Shown here: piece after piece, positions 6,437-12,643 of the stretch
Numbering within the stretch: the stretch's first letter is position 1
How the letters are laid out: the number at the start of each line of letters is the position of its first letter
Source of the DNA: Bog-756 sp037141235
Lineage (GTDB): Bacteria > Actinomycetota > Acidimicrobiia > Acidimicrobiales > RAAP-2
Length of the DNA: 14,452 nt
Assembly (NCBI GenBank): GCA_037141235.1
Contig: JBAXCY010000058.1
Location: 1-14,452 of the forward strand
Reading direction: 5' to 3'
Translations under genes and position numbers: made by a program
Notes under the pieces: generated by a model
Database searches by the model: none
What the model was told of the DNA's origin: nothing
Seen by the model: the letters and a program-made list of their open reading frames with translations, nothing else

Positions 6437-8002
6437 ATGGGTAGGGTCCTCGTGACAGAACAGCTGGCCCAGCCAGGCCTGGACCTCATGGCCAAGGCCG
6501 GCCATGAGGTAGATGTCCAGCTCGGCTTGTCGCCAGAGCAGCTGGTCGAGGCCATCGTCGGGGCGAACGCCCTGGTGATCCGATCCGCCACCACCGTCAC
6601 CGCCGAGGTACTCACGGCCGGGACCGACTTGGTCGTCGTTGGCCGGGCGGGCATCGGACTCGACAACGTGGATGTGGCGGCCGCCACCGAGCGCGGCGTC
6701 ATGGTGGTGAATGCCCCCCAGTCGAACATCCTCTCTGCGGCCGAGCAGGCCATGGCCTTACTGCTGGCCCAGGCCCGCAACATCCCCCAGGCCCACGCCG
6801 CCTTGGTGGCAGGCAAGTGGGAGCGGTCCAAGTGGGAGGGAGTCGAGCTTCACGGCAAGACCCTGGGCGTGATCGGACTCGGCCGGGTGGGTGCCCTGGT
6901 GGCCCAGCGGGCGCTGGCGTTCGGCATGCATCTGGTGGCCTACGACCCCTTCGTGTCGGCCGATCGGGCCCGTCACATGGGTGTCGAGCTGATGAGCCTC
7001 GAGGACCTGATGGCCCAGTCCGACTTCGTCACTGTGCACCTCCCGAAGAACAAGGAGACCATGGGGCTGATCGGGGCTGACGTGCTAGCCAAGGCCAAGC
7101 CCGGTATCCGCATCATCAACACCGCCCGGGGTGGGATCGTCGACGAGGACGCGCTGGCCGATGCCATCCGCAACGGCAATGTCCAAGGCGCTGGTCTCGA
7201 TGTCTTCGCCAAGGAGCCGACCACCGAGTCACCGCTGTTCGAGCTGTCCTCGGTCATCGTCGCCCCGCACCTCGGTGCCTCCACGGCCGAAGCCCAGGAC
7301 AAAGCAGGTGTGACCATCGCCGAGCAGGTCATCCTGGCTTTGGCTGGGGACTTCGTGCCCTTCGCCGTCAACGTCAGCGCTACCGACGTGTCCGAGACGG
7401 TGCGCCCGTTCATGGGCCTGGCCGAGCAGCTCGGCCGGATCCTGTCGTGCCTGGAGGACGGGCTGCCTGATGTGCTCGAGATCGAATATCAGGGTGGGCT
7501 GGCCGGGGCAGGAACCGGCATCTTGACCCTGTCGGTCCTCAAGGGCCTGTTCGGTGAGGGGATCGAAGAGCCGGTCTCCTATGTGAACGCCCCGCAACTG
7601 GCGGCCGAGCGCGGCCTCGAGGTCCGTGAGATCTCGACGGTCACCGCCCATGAGTTCGTCAACCTGATCACGGTCCGCAGTGGCGCCCACTCAGTGGCGG
7701 GCACCCTGGCCGGACCGCGCAGCGAGCCCCGCCTGGTGATGATGGACGATCACACCGTCGAGGTGCCGCCTGCACCCAACATGGTGGTGGTGCGCAACGA
7801 CGACCGTCCCGGCATGATCGGCGTGGTCGGCACCATCCTCGGCGATGCCGGGGTATCCATCTCGTCGATGGCGGTGGGGCCATCGGCCACCGCCAACACG
7901 GCGCTCATGGTGCTGTCCACCGATGGGCAGATCCCCGATGCGGCGCTGCACCAGCTGCGCGCCGCGGAGGGCATCAGCGACGTCCACACCGTCCGCACGT
8001 AA
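6437..8002 (+). CDS. serA: D-3-phosphoglycerate dehydrogenase, long form with ACT domain
   Basis: SerA oxidises 3-phosphoglycerate to 3-phosphohydroxypyruvate with NAD+, the first committed step of serine synthesis. The 521-aa length fits the long actinobacterial form: catalytic and NAD-binding domains, an intervening domain (about 315-445), and a C-terminal ACT domain (about 449-521, with DDRPGMIGVVG) that binds serine in characterised members. The NAD motif GLGRVG is at 147-152; the catalytic set is Arg231 (NTARGG), Glu260 (FAKEP) and His278 (PHLGAST). ATG 6437 is chosen because GAAAGGAA ends 4 bases upstream and the protein begins MGRVLVTEQL; the upstream open frame has no family match. 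The product feeds SerC encoded nearby. Confidence 0.97.
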   Translation: MGRVLVTEQLAQPGLDLMAKAGHEVDVQLGLSPEQLVEAIVGANALVIRSATTVTAEVLTAGTDLVVVGRAGIGLDNVDVAAATERGVMVVNAPQSNILSAAEQAMALLLAQARNIPQAHAALVAGKWERSKWEGVELHGKTLGVIGLGRVGALVAQRALAFGMHLVAYDPFVSADRARHMGVELMSLEDLMAQSDFVTVHLPKNKETMGLIGADVLAKAKPGIRIINTARGGIVDEDALADAIRNGNVQGAGLDVFAKEPTTESPLFELSSVIVAPHLGASTAEAQDKAGVTIAEQVILALAGDFVPFAVNVSATDVSETVRPFMGLAEQLGRILSCLEDGLPDVLEIEYQGGLAGAGTGILTLSVLKGLFGEGIEEPVSYVNAPQLAAERGLEVREISTVTAHEFVNLITVRSGAHSVAGTLAGPRSEPRLVMMDDHTVEVPPAPNMVVVRNDDRPGMIGVVGTILGDAGVSISSMAVGPSATANTALMVLSTDGQIPDAALHQLRAAEGISDVHTVRT

Positions 8003-8022
8003 GTCTGGGGCCTGGCTCAGAC
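8003..8022. terminator. Weak hairpin between convergent serA and the small membrane protein gene
   Basis: GTCTGGG (8003-8009) pairs with CTCAGAC (8016-8022), seven pairs including one G-U, around a 6-base loop. It begins right after the serA stop codon and overlaps the stop of the convergent gene. It has no T-tract, so this is a weak call; the position between convergent stops is the main support. Confidence 0.3.
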
Positions 8023-8193
8023 CGTCCGGACGTCCTTGACCGGCACCGGGGGCCAAGTATCTCCGCCGATAGGCGGGATGAACCCGTCTGCGGGTCCACC
8101 TGGGGCGGTCAAGCGCCTGGTAACCCAGGTGCCGACAGCGAGCAGTAGGGCGAGGACGAGGATTCGGCGGATCCATCGGGACGGCATGTGCAT
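8017..8193 (-). CDS. Small single-pass membrane protein (58 aa), unknown function
   Basis: I do not recognise this gene. The product begins MHMPSRWIRR, has a hydrophobic helix at about residues 11-25 (ILVLALLLAVGTWV), then two Arg and a proline- and glycine-rich tail with GGDTWPPVP. The basic N-terminus and the RR after the helix leave the topology open, and an uncleaved signal anchor is possible. Start 8193 is chosen because AAGG (minus strand, 8205-8202) lies 8 bases upstream; ATG 8187 is an alternative. TAAGGT (8206-8201) could instead be a -10 element, giving a leaderless message from the same ATG. The gene is convergent with serA, with 14 bases between the stops. The coherent helix, start signal and compact fit between genes support a real gene. 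Confidence 0.6.
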   Translation of the reverse strand: MHMPSRWIRRILVLALLLAVGTWVTRRLTAPGGPADGFIPPIGGDTWPPVPVKDVRTV

Positions 8194-8228
8194 GGGCTCA
8201 ACCTTAGGGTTGTTCGTCGGCACTTCTG

Positions 8229-8252
8229 GTCGCCAGAGTCGCCAGAGTCGCC
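8229..8252. repeat. 9-bp direct repeat, 2.7 copies
   Basis: GTCGCCAGA occurs at 8229-8237 and 8238-8246, followed by a partial GTCGCC at 8247-8252. The preceding TCTGG (8226-8230 region) can also pair with CCAGA, so a small hairpin is possible. It lies about 40 bases upstream of the minus-strand small-protein gene. A role is not evident. Confidence 0.7.
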
Positions 8253-8305
8253 TGGGCAATCGGCAGGTGCTCGCCGGGTAGCTCCGACCTGAACGCCAAG
8301 TGACC
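8251..8305 (-). promoter_or_regulatory. Possible second PHO-box-like direct-repeat array
   Basis: Read on the minus strand from 8305, five consecutive 11-base units begin GGTCACT, GTTCAGG, AGCTACC, GAGCACC and GATTGCC. Each partly matches the actinobacterial PHO-box core GTTCACC with 4-base spacers. The first unit fits best. The array points towards the small membrane protein gene, but ends about 45 bases before its possible -10, farther than usual. In GC-rich DNA such matches can arise by chance, so confidence is low. Confidence 0.25.
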
Positions 8306-8500
8306 GCACAGTTACCCACCGATGATTGTTGCGCGGGAAGGGTCGATTACGACCTTCCGGCGTTGACACCGGCCTCTCCGCGTGGGACAACTTGGACGCC
8401 GAGTGGTTGGCGGACCGCTTGGTGCCCGAAGATTCCCTCCATAGAAGTGGTACCGGACCCGCCGGTGAACAGCTGCATCTACCTGCCACGGAGTCGGCCC

Positions 8501-9250
8501 ATGCCCTCGAATACCGAATCAGTTAGCCACCGCCCCCCGGATCTGGCCCAGGGCATCAGCCCGTCATCGTCCAGGAACCGTCGATCCGGCCGGGCCAAGG
8601 TGCTGGTCGCGCTGGTGTTCCTGGCAGTGCCAACGGCCGCCTGCGGTGGTGGATCGACATCGACTCCGGTGGCTCCAACGGGTGCGAATCCGATCAGACC
8701 CCCCGACATTCCCTTGCAGGGCTGCACCTACGCACCCAACGGGTCGATCCCGCCAGGGGCGGCCCAGGGGATCGATCCACACATCCCGGCATTTAGCCCC
8801 ACCACCGCGGCTACATCTGCCCTGGGCAAGATTCGTGCCCGCGGCGGCACCGGGTTGGTCTATGGCTACTCGTTGCCAGCGGGCACCGAGCTCTTCGCCG
8901 GCCCTGACACCTCGACTACTCCGGTCAAGACTGTCACAAGGGGTCGCACGATCAACGTGTCCGACCCCGTCCTGTGGACGAGCGCGTCCAAGGCACGCTG
9001 GATGGTCTTTTTCCTGGCGTGCGGGGGGACGAGCCCATACTGGGTGAGCGTCTCGCAGGTCACGAAGGCGGACAAGGCCGCCGGGGCCCAGATGACCCGG
9101 ACCATCGGCGAACTGCTGGCCGCGGCACCGTACACGACTACCGGGAAGGCCTCGGCCTTGCCAATCACCATCGATGCCCAGCGCCATCTGGTGTGGGTCG
9201 ACCCAAAGGTCTCTTTCGCCGTAGGCCGAGGGCAGCTCGTCGGCTACTAA
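8501..9250 (+). CDS. Putative secreted lipoprotein with SH3-like region, unknown function
   Basis: I cannot name this family. The 249-aa product has a long polar N-terminus with basic residues (SRNRRSGRAK), a hydrophobic stretch (33-45), and a lipobox-like VPTAAC ending in Cys48. A Gly/Ser/Thr linker follows. Residues about 128-190 resemble a bacterial SH3-type beta-barrel: ELFAGPDTSTTPVKTVTRGR, then a strand with WMVFFLACGG and PYWVSVSQV. That resemblance is inference from the pattern. Start 8501 is chosen because GGAG (8490-8493) lies 7 bases upstream. Cys75 and Cys174 could form a disulphide outside the membrane. It precedes the pst operon by 143 bases on the same strand, but the PHO-box-like array lies between them, so it is probably a separate unit. 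The lipobox has Thr at -3, which is weak. Confidence 0.65.
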   Translation: MPSNTESVSHRPPDLAQGISPSSSRNRRSGRAKVLVALVFLAVPTAACGGGSTSTPVAPTGANPIRPPDIPLQGCTYAPNGSIPPGAAQGIDPHIPAFSPTTAATSALGKIRARGGTGLVYGYSLPAGTELFAGPDTSTTPVKTVTRGRTINVSDPVLWTSASKARWMVFFLACGGTSPYWVSVSQVTKADKAAGAQMTRTIGELLAAAPYTTTGKASALPITIDAQRHLVWVDPKVSFAVGRGQLVGY

Positions 9251-9251
9251 T

Positions 9252-9280
9252 CGGTACCCGCAGGTAGGAGGTCGGTGCCG
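9252..9280 (+). terminator. Weak hairpin after the lipoprotein gene
   Basis: CGGTACC (9252-9258) pairs with GGTGCCG (9274-9280) with one G-U pair and a 15-base loop, immediately after the lipoprotein stop codon. It is followed by TTCTGG, not a T-tract. It could end the lipoprotein transcript before the pst promoter, but the evidence is slight. Confidence 0.22.
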
Positions 9281-9310
9281 TTCTGGAGTAGCGGGGGTCC
9301 ATCGCGGAAC

Positions 9311-9365
9311 GATCACCTGGTTATTACCTGGGTGTCCCCCGGCGTTTGCCGCACGTTCACCTTCG
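9311..9365 (+). promoter_or_regulatory. PHO-box-like array (five 11-bp direct repeats) upstream of pstC
   Basis: Five contiguous units of exactly 11 bases begin at 9311, 9322, 9333, 9344 and 9355. Their 7-base cores are GATCACC, TATTACC, TGTCCCC, GTTTGCC and GTTCACC. All have T at position 3 and CC at positions 6-7, and the last is the exact actinobacterial PHO-box core. Units one and two agree at 9 of 11 positions. Repeats of GTTCACC with 4-base spacers are the known PhoP (SenX3-RegX3 type) site in Streptomyces and mycobacteria, so phosphate-starvation activation of the pst operon is the likely role. The last unit overlaps the -35 zone of a candidate promoter. Confidence 0.72.
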
Positions 9366-9370
9366 ATCGT

Positions 9371-9376
9371 TACGTT
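9371..9376 (+). promoter_or_regulatory. Candidate -10 element of the pst operon promoter
   Basis: TACGTT fits the actinobacterial TANNNT -10 pattern and lies 6 bases after the last PHO-box-like unit. The array therefore covers the -35 region, the layout of PhoP-activated promoters. Transcription would start near 9383, just before the GTG at 9394 and about 100 bases before the ATG at 9484. This is an inference from position. Confidence 0.4.
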
Positions 9377-9393
9377 ATCGACGGAAAGAGTAA

Positions 9394-10482
9394 GTGCCCA
9401 CTCAGGGCCATCCCACCAGAGACGATCCGCTGGCCGCGGAAGCCATAACGACGAGCCGGAAAGGGCAGGGCGGCACCGCAGGCATGACCATCGACCTCGA
9501 ACCTTCCACGGCTCGCCCCGAGCGGACGGTCCCCGCACCGCTGGTGATCACCCGCGACTACTCGACCCCTGACCGGATCTACCGGGCTGCTGTGCGCGTC
9601 TCGGGTGGCGGAGTCTTCCTCCTGCTGGTGGTCATCGGGATCTTCCTGGCGTGGTCCGGCTATCCGGCGTTCCAGCAGGCTGGGTGGAAGTTCTTCACCA
9701 GGTCTGGATTCCAGACTCTGGGTGACCACCCCATCTTCGGTGTGCTGGCCTCCATCGTGGGAACCGTGGAGGTGGCGGTCGTCGCCATGCTGGTCGGTGC
9801 GCCCATCGCCATCGCTACGGCACTGTTCCTCAGCGAGTACGCCCCGCTGAAGACCCGGCGGACCTTGATCGCCATGATCGACCTGGCCGCGGCCATCCCC
9901 AGCATTATCTTCGGGCTCTGGGCGGTCTTCGAACTCCAGCCCAACGTGGTGGGATTCAGCACCTGGCTCTCTCGGCACATGGACTTCATCCCCTTCTTCA
10001 AGGTGGTCAGCCCTCCGCTCAACGCATCGATCTTCATTGCCGGACTGGTCGTCGGCATCATGATCGTGCCCATCGTGGCCTCCATCTGCCGAGAGGTCTT
10101 CTCACTGGCCCCAGCAGGAGAGCGCGAAGCGGCCCTGGCGCTCGGGGCCAGCCGGTGGCAGATGATCCGTACGGTGGTTCTGCCCTTCGGTCGCGGTGGC
10201 ATGGTCGGTGCCGTCATGCTCGGTCTGGGGCGTGCGCTGGAGGAGACCATCGCCGTCTCCATCATCCTCGGTGGGTCCTTCACGGTGACGGCCCACATCC
10301 TCCAGCACGGTGGATCGACCATTTCGCAGCTCATCGCCATCAACTTCGGCTCCGGCGGCAAGCTTGGTCTCCAGGCCTTGCTGCTGTGTGGGTTCGTCCT
10401 CTTCATCTTGACCCTGGTAATCAACCTGGCGGCGTCGGCCATCGTCAACAATTCCCGTAGCGGGGCGGGGGTGGACCTGTGA
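9394..10482 (+). CDS. pstC: Phosphate ABC transporter permease PstC
   Basis: One of the two membrane subunits of the high-affinity PstSCAB phosphate importer. From GTG 9394 the protein is 362 aa, with about six membrane helices (roughly 72-90, 118-148, 157-180, 212-231, 269-295 and 326-350). The ABC-contact EAA loop is at about 242-268 (EREAALALGASRWQ), followed by GLGRALEETIAVS, the PstC counterpart of the usual GRALGET segment with Glu in place of Gly. The conserved AAIPSIIFGLWAVF is at 166-179. The start is uncertain. GTG 9394 follows GGAAAGAG by 3 bases but gives a 30-residue polar extension. ATG 9484 gives a length closer to other PstC proteins. pstA overlaps its stop by 4 bases. Confidence 0.93.
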   Translation: MPTQGHPTRDDPLAAEAITTSRKGQGGTAGMTIDLEPSTARPERTVPAPLVITRDYSTPDRIYRAAVRVSGGGVFLLLVVIGIFLAWSGYPAFQQAGWKFFTRSGFQTLGDHPIFGVLASIVGTVEVAVVAMLVGAPIAIATALFLSEYAPLKTRRTLIAMIDLAAAIPSIIFGLWAVFELQPNVVGFSTWLSRHMDFIPFFKVVSPPLNASIFIAGLVVGIMIVPIVASICREVFSLAPAGEREAALALGASRWQMIRTVVLPFGRGGMVGAVMLGLGRALEETIAVSIILGGSFTVTAHILQHGGSTISQLIAINFGSGGKLGLQALLLCGFVLFILTLVINLAASAIVNNSRSGAGVDL

Positions 10483-11798
10483 CCCCGGAGACCACCACAA
10501 CCGCCGGCACTTCTGGCACAGTTGTCACCCCCGAAGGGCCCGTCTCCACGGGCGGACCGGCATCGACCAACACCTTCGAGTCCCACGACGACAGTGACTC
10601 AGAGCGCATTGCGTCAGGGAGCGCGGTACCGCAGCCCCCCCCGGTGCCTCCACGCCGGTTGCCCAGCCCGATCCGACCGTCGGCGTTCGGTGCCCAAGAT
10701 GCACTGATCCTGGTGGCTGCGGCCATGTCTTCCTTATGTCTCGTCTGGGTCATCTTCTACCAGCTCACGTCGCTGTCGGGCGGGGTCGGATTCTTGGTGT
10801 GCTGGTATGTCGGCTTCGTGGCGCTGACATGGATCGCCACCGCACAGATCATCGAGCGCCAGGTGGCCACCGACCGGGTGGTAGCGGTAATTGTCGTTTC
10901 GGCTGCACTGCTGATCGTGGCCATCGTGGTGTTCATCGTGGTCTGGGTGTGCTACAAGGCCATCCCGTCAATCCACTGGGGCTCGCTCTTCACCAAGGAC
11001 CAGAAGAGCTTCGTAGTGACTGATCCCAACGCCCTCAATCAGGTGGGCGTGGTCCATGCGATCATCGGCACGTTTGAGCAAGTGCTCATGGCTGTGCTGA
11101 TCGGCGTCCCCTTCGCCATCGCCACCGCTGTCTACCTGAACGAGGTCAAGGGGTGGGGGGTCAAGACGGTCCGGACGGTAGTGACCGCCATGAGCGGCAC
11201 CCCCTCGGTTGTGGCCGGCATCTTCATCTACTCCATGCTGATCCTGACCCATGTGCTGACGTATTCGGGCTTCGCCGCATCCTTGGCCCTGGTGGTCATC
11301 CTGCTTCCCTCGGTCACCCGGGTGGTCGAGGAGGTGCTGCGGGTGGTCCCGAGCGGACTGCGCGAGGCATCGCTGGCGCTGGGTGCTCCCGAGTGGCGCA
11401 CGGTGTGGTCCGTCGTCCTGCCCACGGCCCGCTCCGGAGTGGTGACGGCAGTGCTGTTGGGCATCGCCCGCATCGTCGGGGAGACGGCGCCGCTGTTGTT
11501 TACCGCGTTCGGATCCCAGGTCACCAACTGGAAGGGCTACTTCAATCACGACCAGGGAGCGCTTCCCCTGGTCATCTTCTCCGATGTTCGTCAGGCCCAG
11601 GATGTCCTGATCAATCTGGCCTTCCAGGCCGCCTTCGTCCTCTTGGCCATCGTGCTGGTCCTGTTCGTATTGGCTCGGATCTTCAGCCGCCCCAAGGGAA
11701 AGAACGGCAAGCGAAGGAAGGCCAGACCTGATGATGACGACCTCATGGCACGGATGTTCGTGCCCATCCCGATCGAGCAGAACGAGGAGACCCGATGA
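10479..11798 (+). CDS. pstA: Phosphate ABC transporter permease PstA, long form
   Basis: The second membrane subunit of the phosphate importer. At 439 aa it is well above the common length of roughly 280-300. Residues 1-70 are polar and rich in Thr, Ser and Pro, followed by two extra hydrophobic segments (about 74-95 and 102-124). The conserved six-helix permease region is about 134-402. The EAA loop is at about 290-316 (REASLALGAPEWR) and is followed by GIARIVGETAPLLFTAF, a PstA hallmark. A basic, then acidic tail (403-439) is cytoplasmic by prediction. GTG 10479 overlaps the pstC stop (GTGA), with a G-rich SD (GGGGGTGG, 10467-10474) 4 bases upstream. A run of eight C (10635-10642) lies in the N-terminal linker. 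Confidence 0.93.
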   Translation: MTPETTTTAGTSGTVVTPEGPVSTGGPASTNTFESHDDSDSERIASGSAVPQPPPVPPRRLPSPIRPSAFGAQDALILVAAAMSSLCLVWVIFYQLTSLSGGVGFLVCWYVGFVALTWIATAQIIERQVATDRVVAVIVVSAALLIVAIVVFIVVWVCYKAIPSIHWGSLFTKDQKSFVVTDPNALNQVGVVHAIIGTFEQVLMAVLIGVPFAIATAVYLNEVKGWGVKTVRTVVTAMSGTPSVVAGIFIYSMLILTHVLTYSGFAASLALVVILLPSVTRVVEEVLRVVPSGLREASLALGAPEWRTVWSVVLPTARSGVVTAVLLGIARIVGETAPLLFTAFGSQVTNWKGYFNHDQGALPLVIFSDVRQAQDVLINLAFQAAFVLLAIVLVLFVLARIFSRPKGKNGKRRKARPDDDDLMARMFVPIPIEQNEETR

Positions 11799-12643
11799 CG
11801 GCCACCCTTCCATCCACTTCGCTGGGCGACGCTGAACACCCCCAGGTATTCACCGGCACTCCATCTGCGGGTGAGCCGGGACAAGTAGACGCCCACGACG
11901 TGTGTGCATGGTTCGGCGACCGCTTGGTCCTGGAGACCGTCGACCTGGTCATGGAGAAGTCGAAAGTCACGGCCCTGATCGGTCCCTCGGGATGTGGCAA
12001 GTCCACATTCCTGCGCATCATCAACCGGATGCACGAAGTGGTTCCCGGGGCGCAACTAGCTGGCTCGGTCAAGCTCGACGGGGTCGACATCTACGGACCG
12101 GGCCAGCGGGCCATGGAGACCCGTCGCCACATCGGCATGGTGTTCCAGAAGCCGAATCCGTTTCCGGCCATGACCATCGCCGAGAACGTACTGGCCGGCC
12201 TGAAGTTCTCGCGGTCCAGCCCGGTCAACAAGAACGATCTGATCGAGGAGTCGTTGACCAAGGGTGGCTTGTGGAACGAGGTCAAGGACCGGCTCGGCGA
12301 ACTTGGCGGCGCACTGTCCGGTGGGCAGCAGCAGCGGCTGTGCATCGCCCGGTCGCTGGCGGTCAAGCCACGGGTGCTTCTGATGGACGAGCCGTGCTCG
12401 GCCCTCGACCCCACCTCCACGTTGCGGATCGAGCAGACCATCAAGGAGATCGCCTCCGAGGTGACGGTGGTCATCGTGACCCACAACATGCAACAAGCCC
12501 AGCGGGTCTCCGACTACTGCGCCTTCTTCCTGGCCGAGGAGAACCAGCCCGGCCGCGTCATCGAGGCAGGCAGGACCACCACCATCTTCGGCTCACCCAC
12601 CGATCAGAGGACGTTCGATTATGTCAACGGTCAGTTCGGATAG
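11795..12643 (+). CDS. pstB: Phosphate ABC transporter ATP-binding protein PstB
   Basis: The ATPase that powers phosphate import, 282 aa, with all ABC motifs intact: Walker A GPSGCGKST at 63-71, Q-loop Gln118 in GMVFQKPNPFP (a PstB-specific sequence), signature LSGGQQQRLCIARSLA from 174, Walker B VLLMDEP at 194-200 with catalytic Glu199, and the switch His230. The N-terminus carries about 25 extra residues before the fold. ATG 11795 overlaps the pstA stop (ATGA), and GAGGAG (11784-11789) lies 5 bases upstream. Its 3' end overlaps the pstS start by 23 bases, indicating tight coupling in one operon. Confidence 0.97.
   Translation: MTATLPSTSLGDAEHPQVFTGTPSAGEPGQVDAHDVCAWFGDRLVLETVDLVMEKSKVTALIGPSGCGKSTFLRIINRMHEVVPGAQLAGSVKLDGVDIYGPGQRAMETRRHIGMVFQKPNPFPAMTIAENVLAGLKFSRSSPVNKNDLIEESLTKGGLWNEVKDRLGELGGALSGGQQQRLCIARSLAVKPRVLLMDEPCSALDPTSTLRIEQTIKEIASEVTVVIVTHNMQQAQRVSDYCAFFLAEENQPGRVIEAGRTTTIFGSPTDQRTFDYVNGQFG

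Larger units (their letters stand above)
8194..8500. other. 307-bp intergenic region between divergent small-protein and lipoprotein genes
   Basis: I see no convincing gene here. It contains a 9-bp direct repeat, GTCGCCAGA, in 2.7 copies (8229-8252). On the minus strand there is an 11-bp-periodic array resembling PHO boxes (8251-8305, listed separately). A perfect TTGACA at 8363-8368 has only a weak candidate -10 (ACAACT, 8387-8392), about 110 bases before the lipoprotein start. The frame of the lipoprotein gene stays open back to 8300, but there it encodes an unremarkable sequence upstream of the SD-supported ATG at 8501. Confidence 0.6.

Noticed and set aside
8025..8034. Palindrome CGTCCGGACG near the end of the small membrane protein gene
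   Set aside because: A 10-bp palindrome is expected by chance in GC-rich DNA, and it falls within the coding end of the small gene.
8564..9538. 324-codon minus-strand open frame over the lipoprotein gene and pst promoter
   Set aside because: No recognisable domain, Arg/Gly-rich shadow composition, and it crosses the PHO-box-like array; the plus-strand frame has an SD, signal sequence and coherent hydrophobic pattern.
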